Shown piece by piece: positions 52,848 to 61,979 of a stretch of 64,000 nt of DNA. Where the stretch lies: assembly GCF_016756395.1 (NCBI RefSeq), contig NZ_AP018365.1:5769001-5833000 (forward strand). The letters run 5' to 3'. The notes below the pieces were generated by a model. The model was not told where the DNA came from. It did no database searches and was given only the letters and a program-made list of their open reading frames with translations. Position 1 is the stretch's first letter. Every line of letters starts with the position of its first letter. Both the position numbers and the translations under genes were made by a program. This DNA is from Streptomyces sp. SN-593 (lineage in GTDB: Bacteria; Actinomycetota; Actinomycetes; Streptomycetales; Streptomycetaceae).

Positions 52848-53495
52848 TCACGACGGCTCGGCGCCGGGCACGCCTGACCCGCCGCGGCAGCCCGCCGCCC
52901 CCGGATGGCACGCGCAGCCCGCCGACCGTGGCCAGACGCCGCGGTCCAGCAGGTCGATGACGAGCGCGGCGATGTTCCACGCGTCGTCCTCGCCGCGGTG
53001 GTGGCGTCCTTCGAGCGGCAGCCCGGCGATCCGGAGGGCCTGGGCCATGCCGGGTTTCCGGCGCAGCCCGTGGGCCGCGGTGAACACGGCCTTGGCGTTG
53101 GTGTGGGTGCGTCCGGTCGGGTAGCCGAACGGGTACGCCACCGCGTCGGCCCGGCTCTGCCGGGCGAACTGGCGGAGGTCGTACGCGCCCCAACTCGCCC
53201 ACGGGCGAGCCCCGGCGTCGTACGTGTCGACGAGCAGCCCGCACGCCTCGGCGAAGCCGACGCCGCGCGCCACCTCGGCCTGCGTCAGCCCGGTCAGTGC
53301 GGTGCAGAAGGCGCTCACCGCCGACCTGGCCGGGCGGACCAGGACGCGGTGGCGGGACACGCGGCGGCGCGCCTCCATGTCGACGACGGTGAGCCCGATC
53401 TCGATGATCTCGGGCACCGACCCGGGCGGCGGCTGCCCCTCCCAGCAGGTGGCCTCCACGTCGATGACGTTCAGCAGGGCGGGTTCGGCGGTCAT
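52848..53495 (-). CDS. DEDDh-type 3'-5' exonuclease domain protein
   Basis: A 215-residue exonuclease-fold protein (RNase T/DnaQ superfamily; close to the KapD/ERI-1-like group). Exo I is LLNVIDVEATCW (Asp and Glu ligands), Exo II lies around SWGAYDLRQFARQ and Exo III is HHRGEDDAWNIA. All acidic ligands and the catalytic His appear present. The last 20 residues are Cys/Gly-rich. Likely acts on RNA or short oligonucleotides; biological role unknown. ATG 53495 is used. Confidence 0.88.
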   Translation of the reverse strand: MTAEPALLNVIDVEATCWEGQPPPGSVPEIIEIGLTVVDMEARRRVSRHRVLVRPARSAVSAFCTALTGLTQAEVARGVGFAEACGLLVDTYDAGARPWASWGAYDLRQFARQSRADAVAYPFGYPTGRTHTNAKAVFTAAHGLRRKPGMAQALRIAGLPLEGRHHRGEDDAWNIAALVIDLLDRGVWPRSAGCACHPGAAGCRGGSGVPGAEPS

Positions 53496-53551
53496 GGCGC
53501 CGAGGCTACGGACGCGGGTCCGTGGCCGGCATCCCGTTTTCCACGGCTCCC

Positions 53552-53604
53552 GCGGAGAAGCGGCGGCCCGGGAGAAGCGGCTCTCCGGGAGAAGCGGCGG
53601 CCCG
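53552..53604. repeat. 17-bp tandem repeat, three copies
   Basis: Units of the form GGGAGAAGCGGCGGCCC follow each other three times with a CTCTCC variation in the middle copy, between the exonuclease and phosphatase genes. Confidence 0.75.
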
Positions 53605-53690
53605 CGTCCCGGCCGGGCCCCGTTCTCCGCGGACGGCCCGGCCGCTTCCGACCCGCACCCGGCGGCCTGGCCGGGCGGGTTCGGCCGTTC

Positions 53691-54533
53691 TCACCCGCGG
53701 ATCAACGACATCAGCGCGTCGTGCGTCCCGCGGTCGGCGGCGGCCACGATGCCGCGGCCCGCCGCCCCGAGCGGGGCGCCGTCGACGCCCGTGACCACGC
53801 AGCCGGCCGCCCGGCACAGCGCGAGGCCCGCGGCGAAATGGACGCTCCCCGAGAAGTCGCCGCCGTCGGTGACGTACGCGGCGCGCCTGCCCGCGGCGAC
53901 CCACGCCAGCGCCAGGGTCGTGGACCCCACCCGCGGGCGGAACCGCTCCGCGAACCCCGGGTGGGCCAGCAGGTCCACCGCCCGGAAGCCGGGGGCGCCC
54001 GGGAACGGCGGGTCCAGGTTGACGTCCACCAGGCGGCTGTCCGACGCGGGCGCCAGCGGGACGTCGTCCGCCCCGGCGCGCCGCGCCCAGGCCCGCTCCC
54101 CGTCGGTGAGGAAGACCTCGTCGCCGAACGGGTCGGCCACCGCCGCCGGTCCACCGCTCAGCGCCACGTTGACGGCCACCAGCATGGTGCCGACCGCGTA
54201 GTTCACGGTGCCGCACAGGGGGTCCACCAGCCACCGGCGCTCCGCGTCGGCCGCTCCCCGCTGACCGCCCTCCTCGCCGAGCACCGCGTCACCGGGCCGC
54301 GCGGCGCGGATGACGTCGAGGATCCGCTCCTCGGCCGCCACGTCGGCGGCGGTCGCGAAGTCCCCGGCCCCCTTGTCGATCCGGGCGAGGCGCCGACCGT
54401 ACAGGGCGCGGACGACCTCCGCGCCGGCCCGTGCCGCTGCCACGGCCACCTCGGTGTCGGAACGGCCGGTGTCGGAGCTGCCGGTGTCGGCGGGCCGGGC
54501 GGAACCGCCCTCATCGGCGGGGGAGTTCACCAC
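53691..54533 (-). CDS. Inositol-monophosphatase-like protein with altered metal ligands
   Basis: A 280-residue member of the IMPase/FBPase superfamily. GEEGG and the central DPLCGTVNYAV are present, but the latter has Cys where the metal-binding Asp of DPxDGTxN normally is, and the C-terminal WD is replaced by VH (GDFSGSVHFAAG). Both changes affect metal ligands, so classical phosphatase activity is doubtful, though this Cys variant occurs in several actinobacterial homologues. GTG 54533 (or the adjacent GTG 54530) is the likely start. Not in an obvious operon. Confidence 0.83.
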   Translation of the reverse strand: MVNSPADEGGSARPADTGSSDTGRSDTEVAVAAARAGAEVVRALYGRRLARIDKGAGDFATAADVAAEERILDVIRAARPGDAVLGEEGGQRGAADAERRWLVDPLCGTVNYAVGTMLVAVNVALSGGPAAVADPFGDEVFLTDGERAWARRAGADDVPLAPASDSRLVDVNLDPPFPGAPGFRAVDLLAHPGFAERFRPRVGSTTLALAWVAAGRRAAYVTDGGDFSGSVHFAAGLALCRAAGCVVTGVDGAPLGAAGRGIVAAADRGTHDALMSLIRG

Positions 54534-54643
54534 GCCGGCCAGCGTACCGAGGCGGCGGTCCCGCGGTGGGTCGCCGCAGGAGCCGCCGCACCCGGCCGTG
54601 GTGGTCCGCCGCCCCGGTCCGCCGCCCTGGTCCGTCGCAACGG

Positions 54644-54904
54644 TCAGTCGCAGCGGCTGCACAGCGGGCCGTGCCGCGCGGCCGGGAGGGACCTGCCCAC
54701 ACCCGGCTCGGGCGCCCAACGGCCGCGGGCGGAGCGGTGGCGCGGGGGACCGTACGGCGACTGCCAGGCGGGGCGGTCGGCCCGGAACGCGCCGCGCGGC
54801 AGGCGGAACGCACCGGTCGCCCGGAGGCGGACGGCGGCGAACCGGTGGCGGTGGAGGAGGACGATCGAGGGGCAGGCGGGCACGAAGGCCCAGGTTCCGG
54901 ACAT
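54644..54904 (-). CDS. Small hypothetical protein
   Basis: An 86-residue basic protein (FAAVRLRATGAFRLPRGAFR in the middle) ending in CSRCD. Nearly every third codon position is G or C, which supports translation, but there is no clear ribosome-binding site and I recognise no family. It lies 110 bases upstream of the phosphatase gene on the same strand. Confidence 0.42.
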   Translation of the reverse strand: MSGTWAFVPACPSIVLLHRHRFAAVRLRATGAFRLPRGAFRADRPAWQSPYGPPRHRSARGRWAPEPGVGRSLPAARHGPLCSRCD

Positions 54905-55209
54905 GGGGATACACCGTTTCCGTGGGGAGACCGCAGCGGGAAGGAGCGCGGCGCACGGGGTGCGGCGCGCGACGGACCGGCGCTCGGGGGCGCCTACTCG
55001 GAGTCCAACGGATCGTCCTCGGGACCGGGTGAAGTGCGGGCGGCAGCACCGTAACGGCGCCCGGCACCGGGGCTCCACCGGTTTTCGGCGCGTACCGCCG
55101 GCGCGCGAGCGGCCCCGGGCCTCCGCCGGGAACAGGACACCGCCGCGGAACGGGCTTCCGTCGCGCGCGGGCTCCGCCGCGGAACGGTGCGCGGGGTGTG
55201 CGGTACGGG
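54905..55209. other. Intergenic region with a duplicated 14-mer
   Basis: These 305 bases hold no convincing gene. CCGCCGCGGAACGG occurs at 55140-55153 and again at 55174-55187. No clear terminator for the oxidoreductase gene could be picked out. Confidence 0.5.
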
Positions 55210-56106
55210 TCAGAGGGTGATGACGCGGCGGCCGCGGGTGTGGCCGGCCCGGCTGTCGGCGTGGGCGGCGGCCGCCTCGGTGAGCGGGTAGGACCTCGTG
55301 ACGGGGATGTGCAGCCTGCCCCGCGCGATGAGGTCGGCGGCCTCGGCGAGGGCGTCCGGCACGCTGCCGGCCACGCCGGAGAAGCGGACGCCGTGCCGCG
55401 GCGCTTCGAGGTCCGCGATCGTGACCACCCGCCGCGGGTCGCCGACCAGGTCCACGAGGTCCGCGACCACGCCCGCGCCGGCCAGGTCGAGGGCCGCGTC
55501 CACCGGGCGGCCCAGCCGCCGGACCCGCTCGGCCCAGCCCTCGCCGTAGGTGGTGGCGTCGGCGCCCAGGCCGCGCAGGTAGTCCTGGTTCGCCGCCCCG
55601 GCGGTGCCGATCACCGCGACGCCGCGGTCGCGGGCGATCTGGAGGACGGCCGAGCCGACCCCGCCCGCCGCACCGCTGACCAGCAGCGTCTGTCCGGGCC
55701 GCACGCCCACCTCGCGCAGCACGCGCAGCGCGGTCTCCACGACCGACGGATAGCCGGCCGCCTCCTCGAACGTCAGCCCCTCGGGCATCCGGGCCCACGC
55801 GGACAGCACGGCGAACTCGGCGTAGGTGTCGGTCCCTTCGCCGAACACCCGGTCGCCCGGCCCGACGCCCACGACGCCCGGGCCGACCTCGTCCACCACG
55901 CCGGCGGCGTCCAGCCCGACCCCGGCGGGCAGCTCGACCGGATGGGCGCCCAACTTCTGGCCCTCGCGTATCCGCCAGTCGACGGGGTTCACGCCCGCCG
56001 CGCGCACGGCGACGCGCACCTGACCGGGGCCCGCGTGCGGTTCTTCGGCGTCCACGATCCGCAGGACGTCGGGGCCGCCGAACTCGGAGTAGCTCACTTT
56101 CCTCAT
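55210..56106 (-). CDS. NADP-dependent quinone-oxidoreductase-like protein (zinc-independent MDR)
   Basis: A 298-residue medium-chain reductase of the quinone oxidoreductase/zeta-crystallin group. The GroES-like part includes AAGVNPVDWRIREG; the nucleotide-binding fold has LLVSGAAGGVGSAVLQIA. Structural zinc Cys residues are absent, as expected for this subgroup. ATG 56106 is used. It is divergent from a TetR regulator across an 87-base, AT-rich operator region, so it is the likely target, induced by an electrophile or drug. Confidence 0.9.
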   Translation of the reverse strand: MRKVSYSEFGGPDVLRIVDAEEPHAGPGQVRVAVRAAGVNPVDWRIREGQKLGAHPVELPAGVGLDAAGVVDEVGPGVVGVGPGDRVFGEGTDTYAEFAVLSAWARMPEGLTFEEAAGYPSVVETALRVLREVGVRPGQTLLVSGAAGGVGSAVLQIARDRGVAVIGTAGAANQDYLRGLGADATTYGEGWAERVRRLGRPVDAALDLAGAGVVADLVDLVGDPRRVVTIADLEAPRHGVRFSGVAGSVPDALAEAADLIARGRLHIPVTRSYPLTEAAAAHADSRAGHTRGRRVITL

Positions 56107-56122
56107 GCCGGCGACCGTAACA

Positions 56123-56155
56123 CTAACGGTTAGCTTTAAAAAGCCGTTAGCTTTA
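56123..56155. promoter_or_regulatory. Operator region between oxidoreductase and TetR genes
   Basis: CTAACGG (56123-56129) and CCGTTAG (56144-56150) form an inverted repeat; overlapping it, GTTAGCTTTA occurs twice as a direct repeat (56129-56138 and 56146-56155), 17 bases apart. The AT-rich block is exceptional for this genome and fits a TetR operator covering both divergent promoters. Confidence 0.7.
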
Positions 56156-56193
56156 CGAAACGGATGTTCTTTCGGATCTGGTAGTGTCGGCTG

Positions 56194-56769
56194 GTGACCA
56201 CACCGCCCGGGCGCCGCGAGCGCAAGAAGGCCGCGACCCGCCAGAAGATCGCGGACGCCGCCCTGCGGCTCTTCCTGGAGCGCGGATACGACGCGGTCGG
56301 CATCCGTGACGTGGCCGCCGAGGCCGATGTCGCCGTCACCACGCTCTTCTCCCACTTCGCCTCCAAGGAGGCCCTGGTCTTCGAGCAGGACAAGGAGTTC
56401 GAGCAGCGCCTCGCGCGGGCTGCCCTCGACCGGGCGCCCGGCGCACCGCTCATCCCCGCGCTGCGCCGCGAGGTCCACGCGATGGTGCGGCACTGCACGG
56501 CGGAGGGCGCCGCCCCGATCTGGCGGATGATCGAGGCGTCACCCGACTTGCGGGAGTACGAGGAGTCGATGCGGCTGCGCCACGCGGAGTCGCTGGCCGC
56601 GGCCGTCGCCGGGGACGCCGCGTCGGGGCGTACCGCGACGGCCTGCCGGGCGACCGCCAGGTTCGTGGTCGACGCCTACGCGGTGGCCCGCGGGGCCGAC
56701 GACCCGCAGGCGGCGGTGGACGAGGTCTTCGTGATGATCGAGGCGGCCTGGGAGGCGGCCCGCCCGTAG
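56194..56769 (+). CDS. TetR-family transcriptional regulator
   Basis: A 191-residue repressor-type protein. The helix-turn-helix (about 10-55) reads RQKIADAALRLFLERGYDAV then VAVTTLFSHFASKEAL. The C-terminal domain is helical with no recognisable ligand pocket. GTG 56194 has TAGTGT six bases upstream, so the mRNA is probably leaderless. It is divergent from the oxidoreductase gene and very likely represses both through the repeats between them. Confidence 0.92.
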   Translation: MTTPPGRRERKKAATRQKIADAALRLFLERGYDAVGIRDVAAEADVAVTTLFSHFASKEALVFEQDKEFEQRLARAALDRAPGAPLIPALRREVHAMVRHCTAEGAAPIWRMIEASPDLREYEESMRLRHAESLAAAVAGDAASGRTATACRATARFVVDAYAVARGADDPQAAVDEVFVMIEAAWEAARP

Positions 56770-57044
56770 CCTCGCGCGGGCGGGCCGGTCGGCCTGGGGG
56801 CGGGCCGGGGCACTCCGGCCGGTGTGCTCCGGCCGGTCCGGGAGGTCGGGCCGATCGGGGAGTTCGGGCCGATCGGGGAGTTCGGGCTGGTCGGCCGGGT
56901 GCCGGTCGGCGGGTGCCGGTCGGTCGGGTGGTGCGGGAGCCGCCTTCCGGGGGGCGTGGCGGGGGCGACCGCGTGTCGAGGGCGCGGGGGCGGTTTCCGG
57001 GGCGGGAGGCTGGGCGCCCCACGGCCGCAGCAGAGAGGGCGAGC

Positions 57045-57824
57045 ATGTCCGAGGTCACCACTCCGTACCCGACCGGTACCCCGTGCTGGATCGAACTGAT
57101 GGCGCAGGACCAGCAGGCCGCGCTGGACTTCTACCGCGACCTGCTCGGCTGGCAGGGCGAGGTCGGCGGGGAGGAGTTCGGCGGCTATGCGGTCTGCGAG
57201 TTGCAGGGGAAGCCGGTCGCCGGGATCGGCCGCGCGATGGCGCCCGAGGGCCAGCCGCTGCCGCCCACCGTCTGGACCGCCTACCTCGCCACGACCGACG
57301 CCCAGGCCACGCAGGACGCGATCGTCGGCGCCGGCGGCACCCTGATCGTCCCGGTGACGGACGTCGGGGACCTGGGGCGGATGCTGGTCGCCGCGGACCC
57401 GCAGGGCGTCGTCTTCGGCGTCTGGCAGCCCGGTGAGTTCTCCGGCGCCCGGATCGTCAACGAGGCCGGCGCGCTGATCTGGAACGACCTGCACACCACC
57501 GACGTGCTCGGCGCCACCGCCTTCTACGGCGAGGTGTTCGGCATCGAGATCAGGCCGATGGAGGGCGCGGAGGGCTACTGGGAACTGCGCGCCGGCGACC
57601 GTACGATCGGCGGCGCCACGCTGCTGGACAACGAGCCGCCCGGCACCCCCGCGCACTGGCTGTCCTACTTCGCGGTGGACGACGTCGACTCCACCGTGGA
57701 CGCCCTCGTCCGCAGCGGCGGCAGCGTGCTGCTCCCGCCCTTCGACATGGTCGCGGGCCGCATGGCCGTCGTGGCCGACCCGCAGGGCGCGTCCTTCGCC
57801 CTGATCAAGCCGAAGCCGATGTAG
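57045..57824 (+). CDS. VOC-family protein with two glyoxalase-like domains
   Basis: A 259-residue protein with tandem vicinal-oxygen-chelate domains: domain 1 (about 8-125) starts CWIELMAQDQQAALDFYRD and ends VVFGVWQPGEF; domain 2 (about 140-257) starts LIWNDLHTTDVLGATAFYG and ends SFALIKP. Actinobacterial homologues are often called hydrolases or hydroxylases without proof. ATG 57045 follows GAGAGGGCGAG. An 18-bp tandem repeat (TTCGGGCCGATCGGGGAG) lies upstream at about 56846-56895. Confidence 0.85.
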   Translation: MSEVTTPYPTGTPCWIELMAQDQQAALDFYRDLLGWQGEVGGEEFGGYAVCELQGKPVAGIGRAMAPEGQPLPPTVWTAYLATTDAQATQDAIVGAGGTLIVPVTDVGDLGRMLVAADPQGVVFGVWQPGEFSGARIVNEAGALIWNDLHTTDVLGATAFYGEVFGIEIRPMEGAEGYWELRAGDRTIGGATLLDNEPPGTPAHWLSYFAVDDVDSTVDALVRSGGSVLLPPFDMVAGRMAVVADPQGASFALIKPKPM

Positions 57825-57964
57825 CCGGGGCCGGCCGCCCCCGGACTCCGCCCGCTGCCAACTCCCTTTCCGGGGGAACCTGTTGCGCCTGACGGCCGCT
57901 GTCCTCCCGGCGGCGTCCCGGGGCCCGTGGGCGGGTGCCCCGGACCCCCTGAGCGAGCCAAAAG

Positions 57965-57983
57965 TAAAGTAAGGCTATCCTAA
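57965..57983. promoter_or_regulatory. Iron box (DmdR/IdeR type) overlapping a leaderless promoter
   Basis: TAAAGTAAGGCTATCCTAA matches the 19-bp iron-box palindrome TTAGGTTAGGCTAACCTAA at nearly all positions. TATCCT inside it (57976-57981) is a fitting -10 and ends seven bases before the GTG of the transporter ATPase, so repressor binding would directly block polymerase. Iron-dependent repression of the operon is strongly implied. Confidence 0.82.
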
Positions 57984-57988
57984 TCGGC

Positions 57989-58864
57989 GTGAGGGCTGGG
58001 GAAACGGGAACCGGGAAGACGGCTGCTCGGCGCGGGCACGAGCTGGCGGCCGAGGGCGTGACCGTGGCGTACGACGGCGTCGACGTCGTGCACGCCGTCG
58101 CGCTCACGCTGCGGCCCGCCGAGGTCGCCGCGCTGGTCGGGCCGAACGGCAGCGGGAAGTCGACGCTGCTGCGCACGCTCGCGCGCCTCCAGCACCCGCG
58201 CTGCGGCTCGTTGACGCTCGACGGCGGCACCGAGCACGCCACGGACGGCATCGCGCTGTCCGCGCGGGAGTTCGCCCGCCGGATCGCGCTGCTGACCCAG
58301 GGCCGGCCCACGCCCAGCGGCCTGACGGTGCGCGACGTGGTCGAGTTCGGCCGGTACCCCTACCGGGGCCGGTGGGGCCGGCCGGACCCCGGCGGCGCCG
58401 CGGCGGTCGACCGGGCGCTCGGCCTGACCGGTCTGGAGGACCTGGCCGGCCGCGGCGTGGACCACCTCTCCGGCGGCCAGCTCCAGCGGGTCTGGCTGGC
58501 CGGCTGCCTCGCCCAGGAGACCGGCGTGCTCCTGCTCGACGAGCCGACCACCTACCTCGACCTGCGCTACCAGGTCGAACTCCTCGACCTGGTCCGCGAC
58601 CTGGCCGACGACCACGGCATCGCCGTCGGCGTCGTCCTGCACGACCTGGACCAGGCGGCGGCCGTCGCCGACCGGGTGGCCCTGCTCCACGACGGGCGCG
58701 TCGTCGCCGACGGCACCCCCGAGGAGGTGCTGACGCCCGAACGCCTCACCGAGGTCTACGGCATCCGCATCAACGTGGACACCGACCCCGCGACCGGCCG
58801 GCTGCGCACCCGCGCCGTCGGCCGCCACCACGCACGAAGCGAAAGGCACCACACCCCGTCATGA
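57989..58864 (+). CDS. Iron-siderophore ABC transporter ATPase
   Basis: A 291-residue FepC/FecE-type ATPase. Walker A is GPNGSGKST, the signature LSGGQLQRV, Walker B VLLLDEPTTYLDL and the H-loop VLHDLDQA. The GTG start has no ribosome-binding site and lies six bases after the iron box, so the transcript is probably leaderless. The stop overlaps the binding-protein gene. It energises uptake of a ferric siderophore together with the next two genes. Confidence 0.93.
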   Translation: MRAGETGTGKTAARRGHELAAEGVTVAYDGVDVVHAVALTLRPAEVAALVGPNGSGKSTLLRTLARLQHPRCGSLTLDGGTEHATDGIALSAREFARRIALLTQGRPTPSGLTVRDVVEFGRYPYRGRWGRPDPGGAAAVDRALGLTGLEDLAGRGVDHLSGGQLQRVWLAGCLAQETGVLLLDEPTTYLDLRYQVELLDLVRDLADDHGIAVGVVLHDLDQAAAVADRVALLHDGRVVADGTPEEVLTPERLTEVYGIRINVDTDPATGRLRTRAVGRHHARSERHHTPS

Positions 58865-59871
58865 GACGTCTCCCCGCCGCCGCGGCCATATCCGCCGCCG
58901 TCGCCGCCGCCCTCGTGCTGGCCGGCTGCGGCACCACCGAGAAGTCCGACGACTCGGCGTCCACCGGCTCGTCCGCGTCGGCCGGCGGCTCGGCGACGCC
59001 CGCCGGCCCGATCACGCTCACCGACGCCTCCGGCACCACGGTGCACCTCGACCACCCGGCCACCCGCGTCGTCGGCACCGAGTGGAACGTCGTGGAGGAC
59101 CTGGTCGCGCTCGGCGTCGCCCCGGTCGGCGTCGCCGACGTCAAGGGCTACACGGAGTGGGACAAGGCCGCCCCGCTGACCAACTCGCCCAAGGACATCG
59201 GCACCCGCGGCGAGCCCAGCACCGACACCATCGCCGCCCTCACCCCCGACCTCGTGGTCGCCACCACCGACCTGTCGGCCTCCGTGGTGAAGCAGTTGCG
59301 CAAGGTCGCCACCGTGCTTGTGGTCAAGCCCGCAGACGCCGCCGACCAGATCGGCACCATGACCGACGGACTCGACCTCATCGCCAAGGCCACCGGCACC
59401 ACGGCCAAGGCGAAGCAGGTCACCTCGGCCTTCCAGGCCAAGGTCGCCGACGGCCGCGCGAAGCTCCAGGCCGCGGGCCTGGCCGGCAAGAAGGTCGCCT
59501 TCGCCGACAGCTACGTGGTGTCCAACCAGGTCACCGTCCGCGGCTACACCAGCGGCTCGCTGATCGGCGCCGTCAACGAGGACCTGGGCCTGAAGAACGC
59601 CTGGACCCTCAAGGGCGACAAGGCATACGGCCTGGCCAGCACCGACGTCGAGGGGCTCACCGGCCTCGGCGACGTCCAGTTCGCCTACATCCAGAACGAC
59701 ACCGACGGCGACCCGTTCGCCACCAACCTCGCCAAGAACGCGGTCTGGAAGTCGCTGCCGTTCGTGAAGGCCGGCAACGTGCACCGGCTCCCGGACGGCG
59801 TGTGGATGTTCGGCGGTCCCGAGTCGATGGAGGCGTACATCGACGGCCTCGTCGGCGCCCTCACGAAGTAG
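58861..59871 (+). CDS. Siderophore-binding lipoprotein
   Basis: A 336-residue exported lipoprotein. The signal ends in the lipobox LVLAGCG (lipid-modified Cys near residue 22), followed by a Ser/Thr/Gly linker (to about 48) and a helical-backbone periplasmic-binding fold of the FepB/FatB type (VVGTEWNVVEDLVALG, LTPDLVVATT). It captures the ferric siderophore at the outer membrane face. ATG 58861 overlaps the ATPase stop (ATGA). Confidence 0.93.
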   Translation: MRRLPAAAAISAAVAAALVLAGCGTTEKSDDSASTGSSASAGGSATPAGPITLTDASGTTVHLDHPATRVVGTEWNVVEDLVALGVAPVGVADVKGYTEWDKAAPLTNSPKDIGTRGEPSTDTIAALTPDLVVATTDLSASVVKQLRKVATVLVVKPADAADQIGTMTDGLDLIAKATGTTAKAKQVTSAFQAKVADGRAKLQAAGLAGKKVAFADSYVVSNQVTVRGYTSGSLIGAVNEDLGLKNAWTLKGDKAYGLASTDVEGLTGLGDVQFAYIQNDTDGDPFATNLAKNAVWKSLPFVKAGNVHRLPDGVWMFGGPESMEAYIDGLVGALTK

Positions 59872-59876
59872 CGCGC

Positions 59877-61979
59877 GTGGCCGTCACGAAGACACCCGCG
59901 TCCGCGTCGGCGACCGACTCCGCCTCCGCGCCCGCGCCCGCCCCCGCGCCCGCTGCCAGGTCCGGCCTGGCGGCGGCCGCGGCCGTGGCCGGGCTGCTGC
60001 TGGTGGTCGCGGTCCTCGCCGTCGTGGACATCACCCAGGGCACCGCCGCGGTCGGCGCGCACGAGGTGTGGAAGGCGCTCACCGGGCAGGCCGACCAGGC
60101 CGACTCCTCCGTGGTGATCGCCTCGCGGCTGCCGAGGATGGTCGCGGGCGTCCTCGTCGGTGTCGCCCTCGGCAGCGCGGGCGCCGCGTTGCAGTCGGTC
60201 AGCCGCAACGTGCTGGCCGCCCCGGACACCCTCGCGGTCAACGCCGGTTCGTACCTCGCGCTCGGCGTGCTGACCGTGACGGGCGCGTCGCTGCCGCTGC
60301 TCGCCTCCTCGGGCGTCGCCTTCGTCGGCGGACTGGCCGCGGCGGCGGTGGTGCTCGGGCTGTCCGGGCTCGGCGCCGGCACGGTCCGCCTCGTGCTGGC
60401 CGGCAGCGCCCTCGCGCTCGGGCTCGGCGCGGTCACCGACGCGCTGCTGCTGCTCTTCCCGCAGCGGACGAATGGCCTCTACCAGTGGAGCCAGGGCAGC
60501 ATCAGCCAGAACGGGTTCGGCGGCGTCGACCAGATGGCGCCGGTGGTCGCGGCCGGCCTGCTCGGCCTGCTGCTGGTCGCCCGCCGCATCGACGCGCTCG
60601 CCCTCGGCGACGACGCGGCGCGGGGCGTCGGCGTCCCGGTGCGCGGCACCCGGATCGCCGTGGTGGTGCTGGCCGCGCTGCTGTCCGCGGCGTCGGTCAC
60701 CCTCGCGGGCCCGATCGGCTTCGTCGGCCTGTGCGCGCCGGCGCTGGCCCGGCCGCTCGGCCGCCGGCTGCGCGCGCTCGTCCGGGCCCGGGCGGCCGTG
60801 CCGTTCGCCGGCCTGGTCGGCGCGGCGCTGGTCCTCGGCTCCGACGTGCTGCTGCGGGCGATGGTGGACAAGCAGGTGGCGCCGTCCGTGCCGACCGGCG
60901 TCGTCACCAGCATCGTGGGCGCGGTGTTCCTGGTCGTGATGGCGATGCGGGCCAAGGAGCCCGGGACCGCCGCCGAGTCCGACCGGATGCGTGTCCCGAG
61001 CCGCGCGGGGTTCGCGGTCTGCCTGGTGGTGCTCGCGGTGGTGCTGGTCGGCGTGGTGGTCGCGGGCGTGCTGCTCGGCGACACCAAGCTGCTGCTCGGC
61101 GACGTCGCCAACTGGGCGCTCGGGCGCGCCGGCCGGGGCGTCACCTTCGTGCTCGACACCCGGGTGCCGCGGGTGCTGGCCGCGCTGCTGGCCGGGGCGG
61201 CGCTCGCGCTGTCCGGCACGCTCGTGCAGGCCGTCACCCGCAACCCGCTCGCCGAGCCCGGCATCCTCGGGGTCTCCGGCGGCGGCGGGCTCGGCGCGGT
61301 GCTGCTGGTCACCTCGGTGCCGGCGGCCGGCGCGTGGAGCGTCGCGGGCGCGGCCTTCGGCGGAGCCGCGCTCGCGGCCCTGGTCGTCTTCGGGCTCGCC
61401 GCGCGCGGCGGCTTCCGGCAGAACCGGCTGGTCCTGGTCGGCGTCGGGGTGTCCGCCGCCACGACCGCGCTCATCAGCCTGGTGATCGTGCTCACCGACC
61501 CGTTCAACGCGACCAAGGCGCTGACCTGGCTGTCCGGTTCGACCTACGGGCGCACCGCCCCGGACCTGGTGCCGGTCGCGGTGGTGCTCGCCGCCGGCAC
61601 CGTCTACGCGGTCGTCCGGCGCCGGGAGCTCGACCTCGTGGCCCTCGACGAGGACACGCCCCGGCTGCTCGGGCTGCGGCTCGCGCCCGCGCGGTTCGGG
61701 TTCCTCGCGGTGGGTGTCCTGCTCAGCGCGACCGCGACGGCCGCCGCGGGCACCATCGGCTTCGTCGGTCTCGTCGCGCCGCACGCGGCCCGCGCCCTGG
61801 TGGGCCGCCGCCACGTGCGGGTGATCCCGGTGGCGATGCTGCTCGGCGGCATCCTCGTCTGTGCGGCGGACCTGCTGGGCCGCACGGTGATCGCCCCCGC
61901 GCAGCTCGGCGCGGGCCTGATGACAGCGGTCGTCGGCACCCCCTACTTCGTCCGCCTCCTGATGCGCACCCGCAAGTAG
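59877..61979 (+). CDS. Fused siderophore ABC permease (FecCD-FecCD, FhuB-like)
   Basis: A 700-residue membrane protein consisting of two complete FecCD permease halves in tandem (about 35-350 and 370-700), each with about nine or ten helices. Half 1 has RLPRMVAGVLVGVALGSAGA and GPIGFVGLCAPALAR; half 2 has RVPRVLAALLAGAALALSG and GTIGFVGLVAPHAARAL. One polypeptide therefore replaces the usual permease dimer. GTG 59877 is five bases after the preceding stop. Completes the iron importer. Confidence 0.93.
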   Translation: MAVTKTPASASATDSASAPAPAPAPAARSGLAAAAAVAGLLLVVAVLAVVDITQGTAAVGAHEVWKALTGQADQADSSVVIASRLPRMVAGVLVGVALGSAGAALQSVSRNVLAAPDTLAVNAGSYLALGVLTVTGASLPLLASSGVAFVGGLAAAAVVLGLSGLGAGTVRLVLAGSALALGLGAVTDALLLLFPQRTNGLYQWSQGSISQNGFGGVDQMAPVVAAGLLGLLLVARRIDALALGDDAARGVGVPVRGTRIAVVVLAALLSAASVTLAGPIGFVGLCAPALARPLGRRLRALVRARAAVPFAGLVGAALVLGSDVLLRAMVDKQVAPSVPTGVVTSIVGAVFLVVMAMRAKEPGTAAESDRMRVPSRAGFAVCLVVLAVVLVGVVVAGVLLGDTKLLLGDVANWALGRAGRGVTFVLDTRVPRVLAALLAGAALALSGTLVQAVTRNPLAEPGILGVSGGGGLGAVLLVTSVPAAGAWSVAGAAFGGAALAALVVFGLAARGGFRQNRLVLVGVGVSAATTALISLVIVLTDPFNATKALTWLSGSTYGRTAPDLVPVAVVLAAGTVYAVVRRRELDLVALDEDTPRLLGLRLAPARFGFLAVGVLLSATATAAAGTIGFVGLVAPHAARALVGRRHVRVIPVAMLLGGILVCAADLLGRTVIAPAQLGAGLMTAVVGTPYFVRLLMRTRK

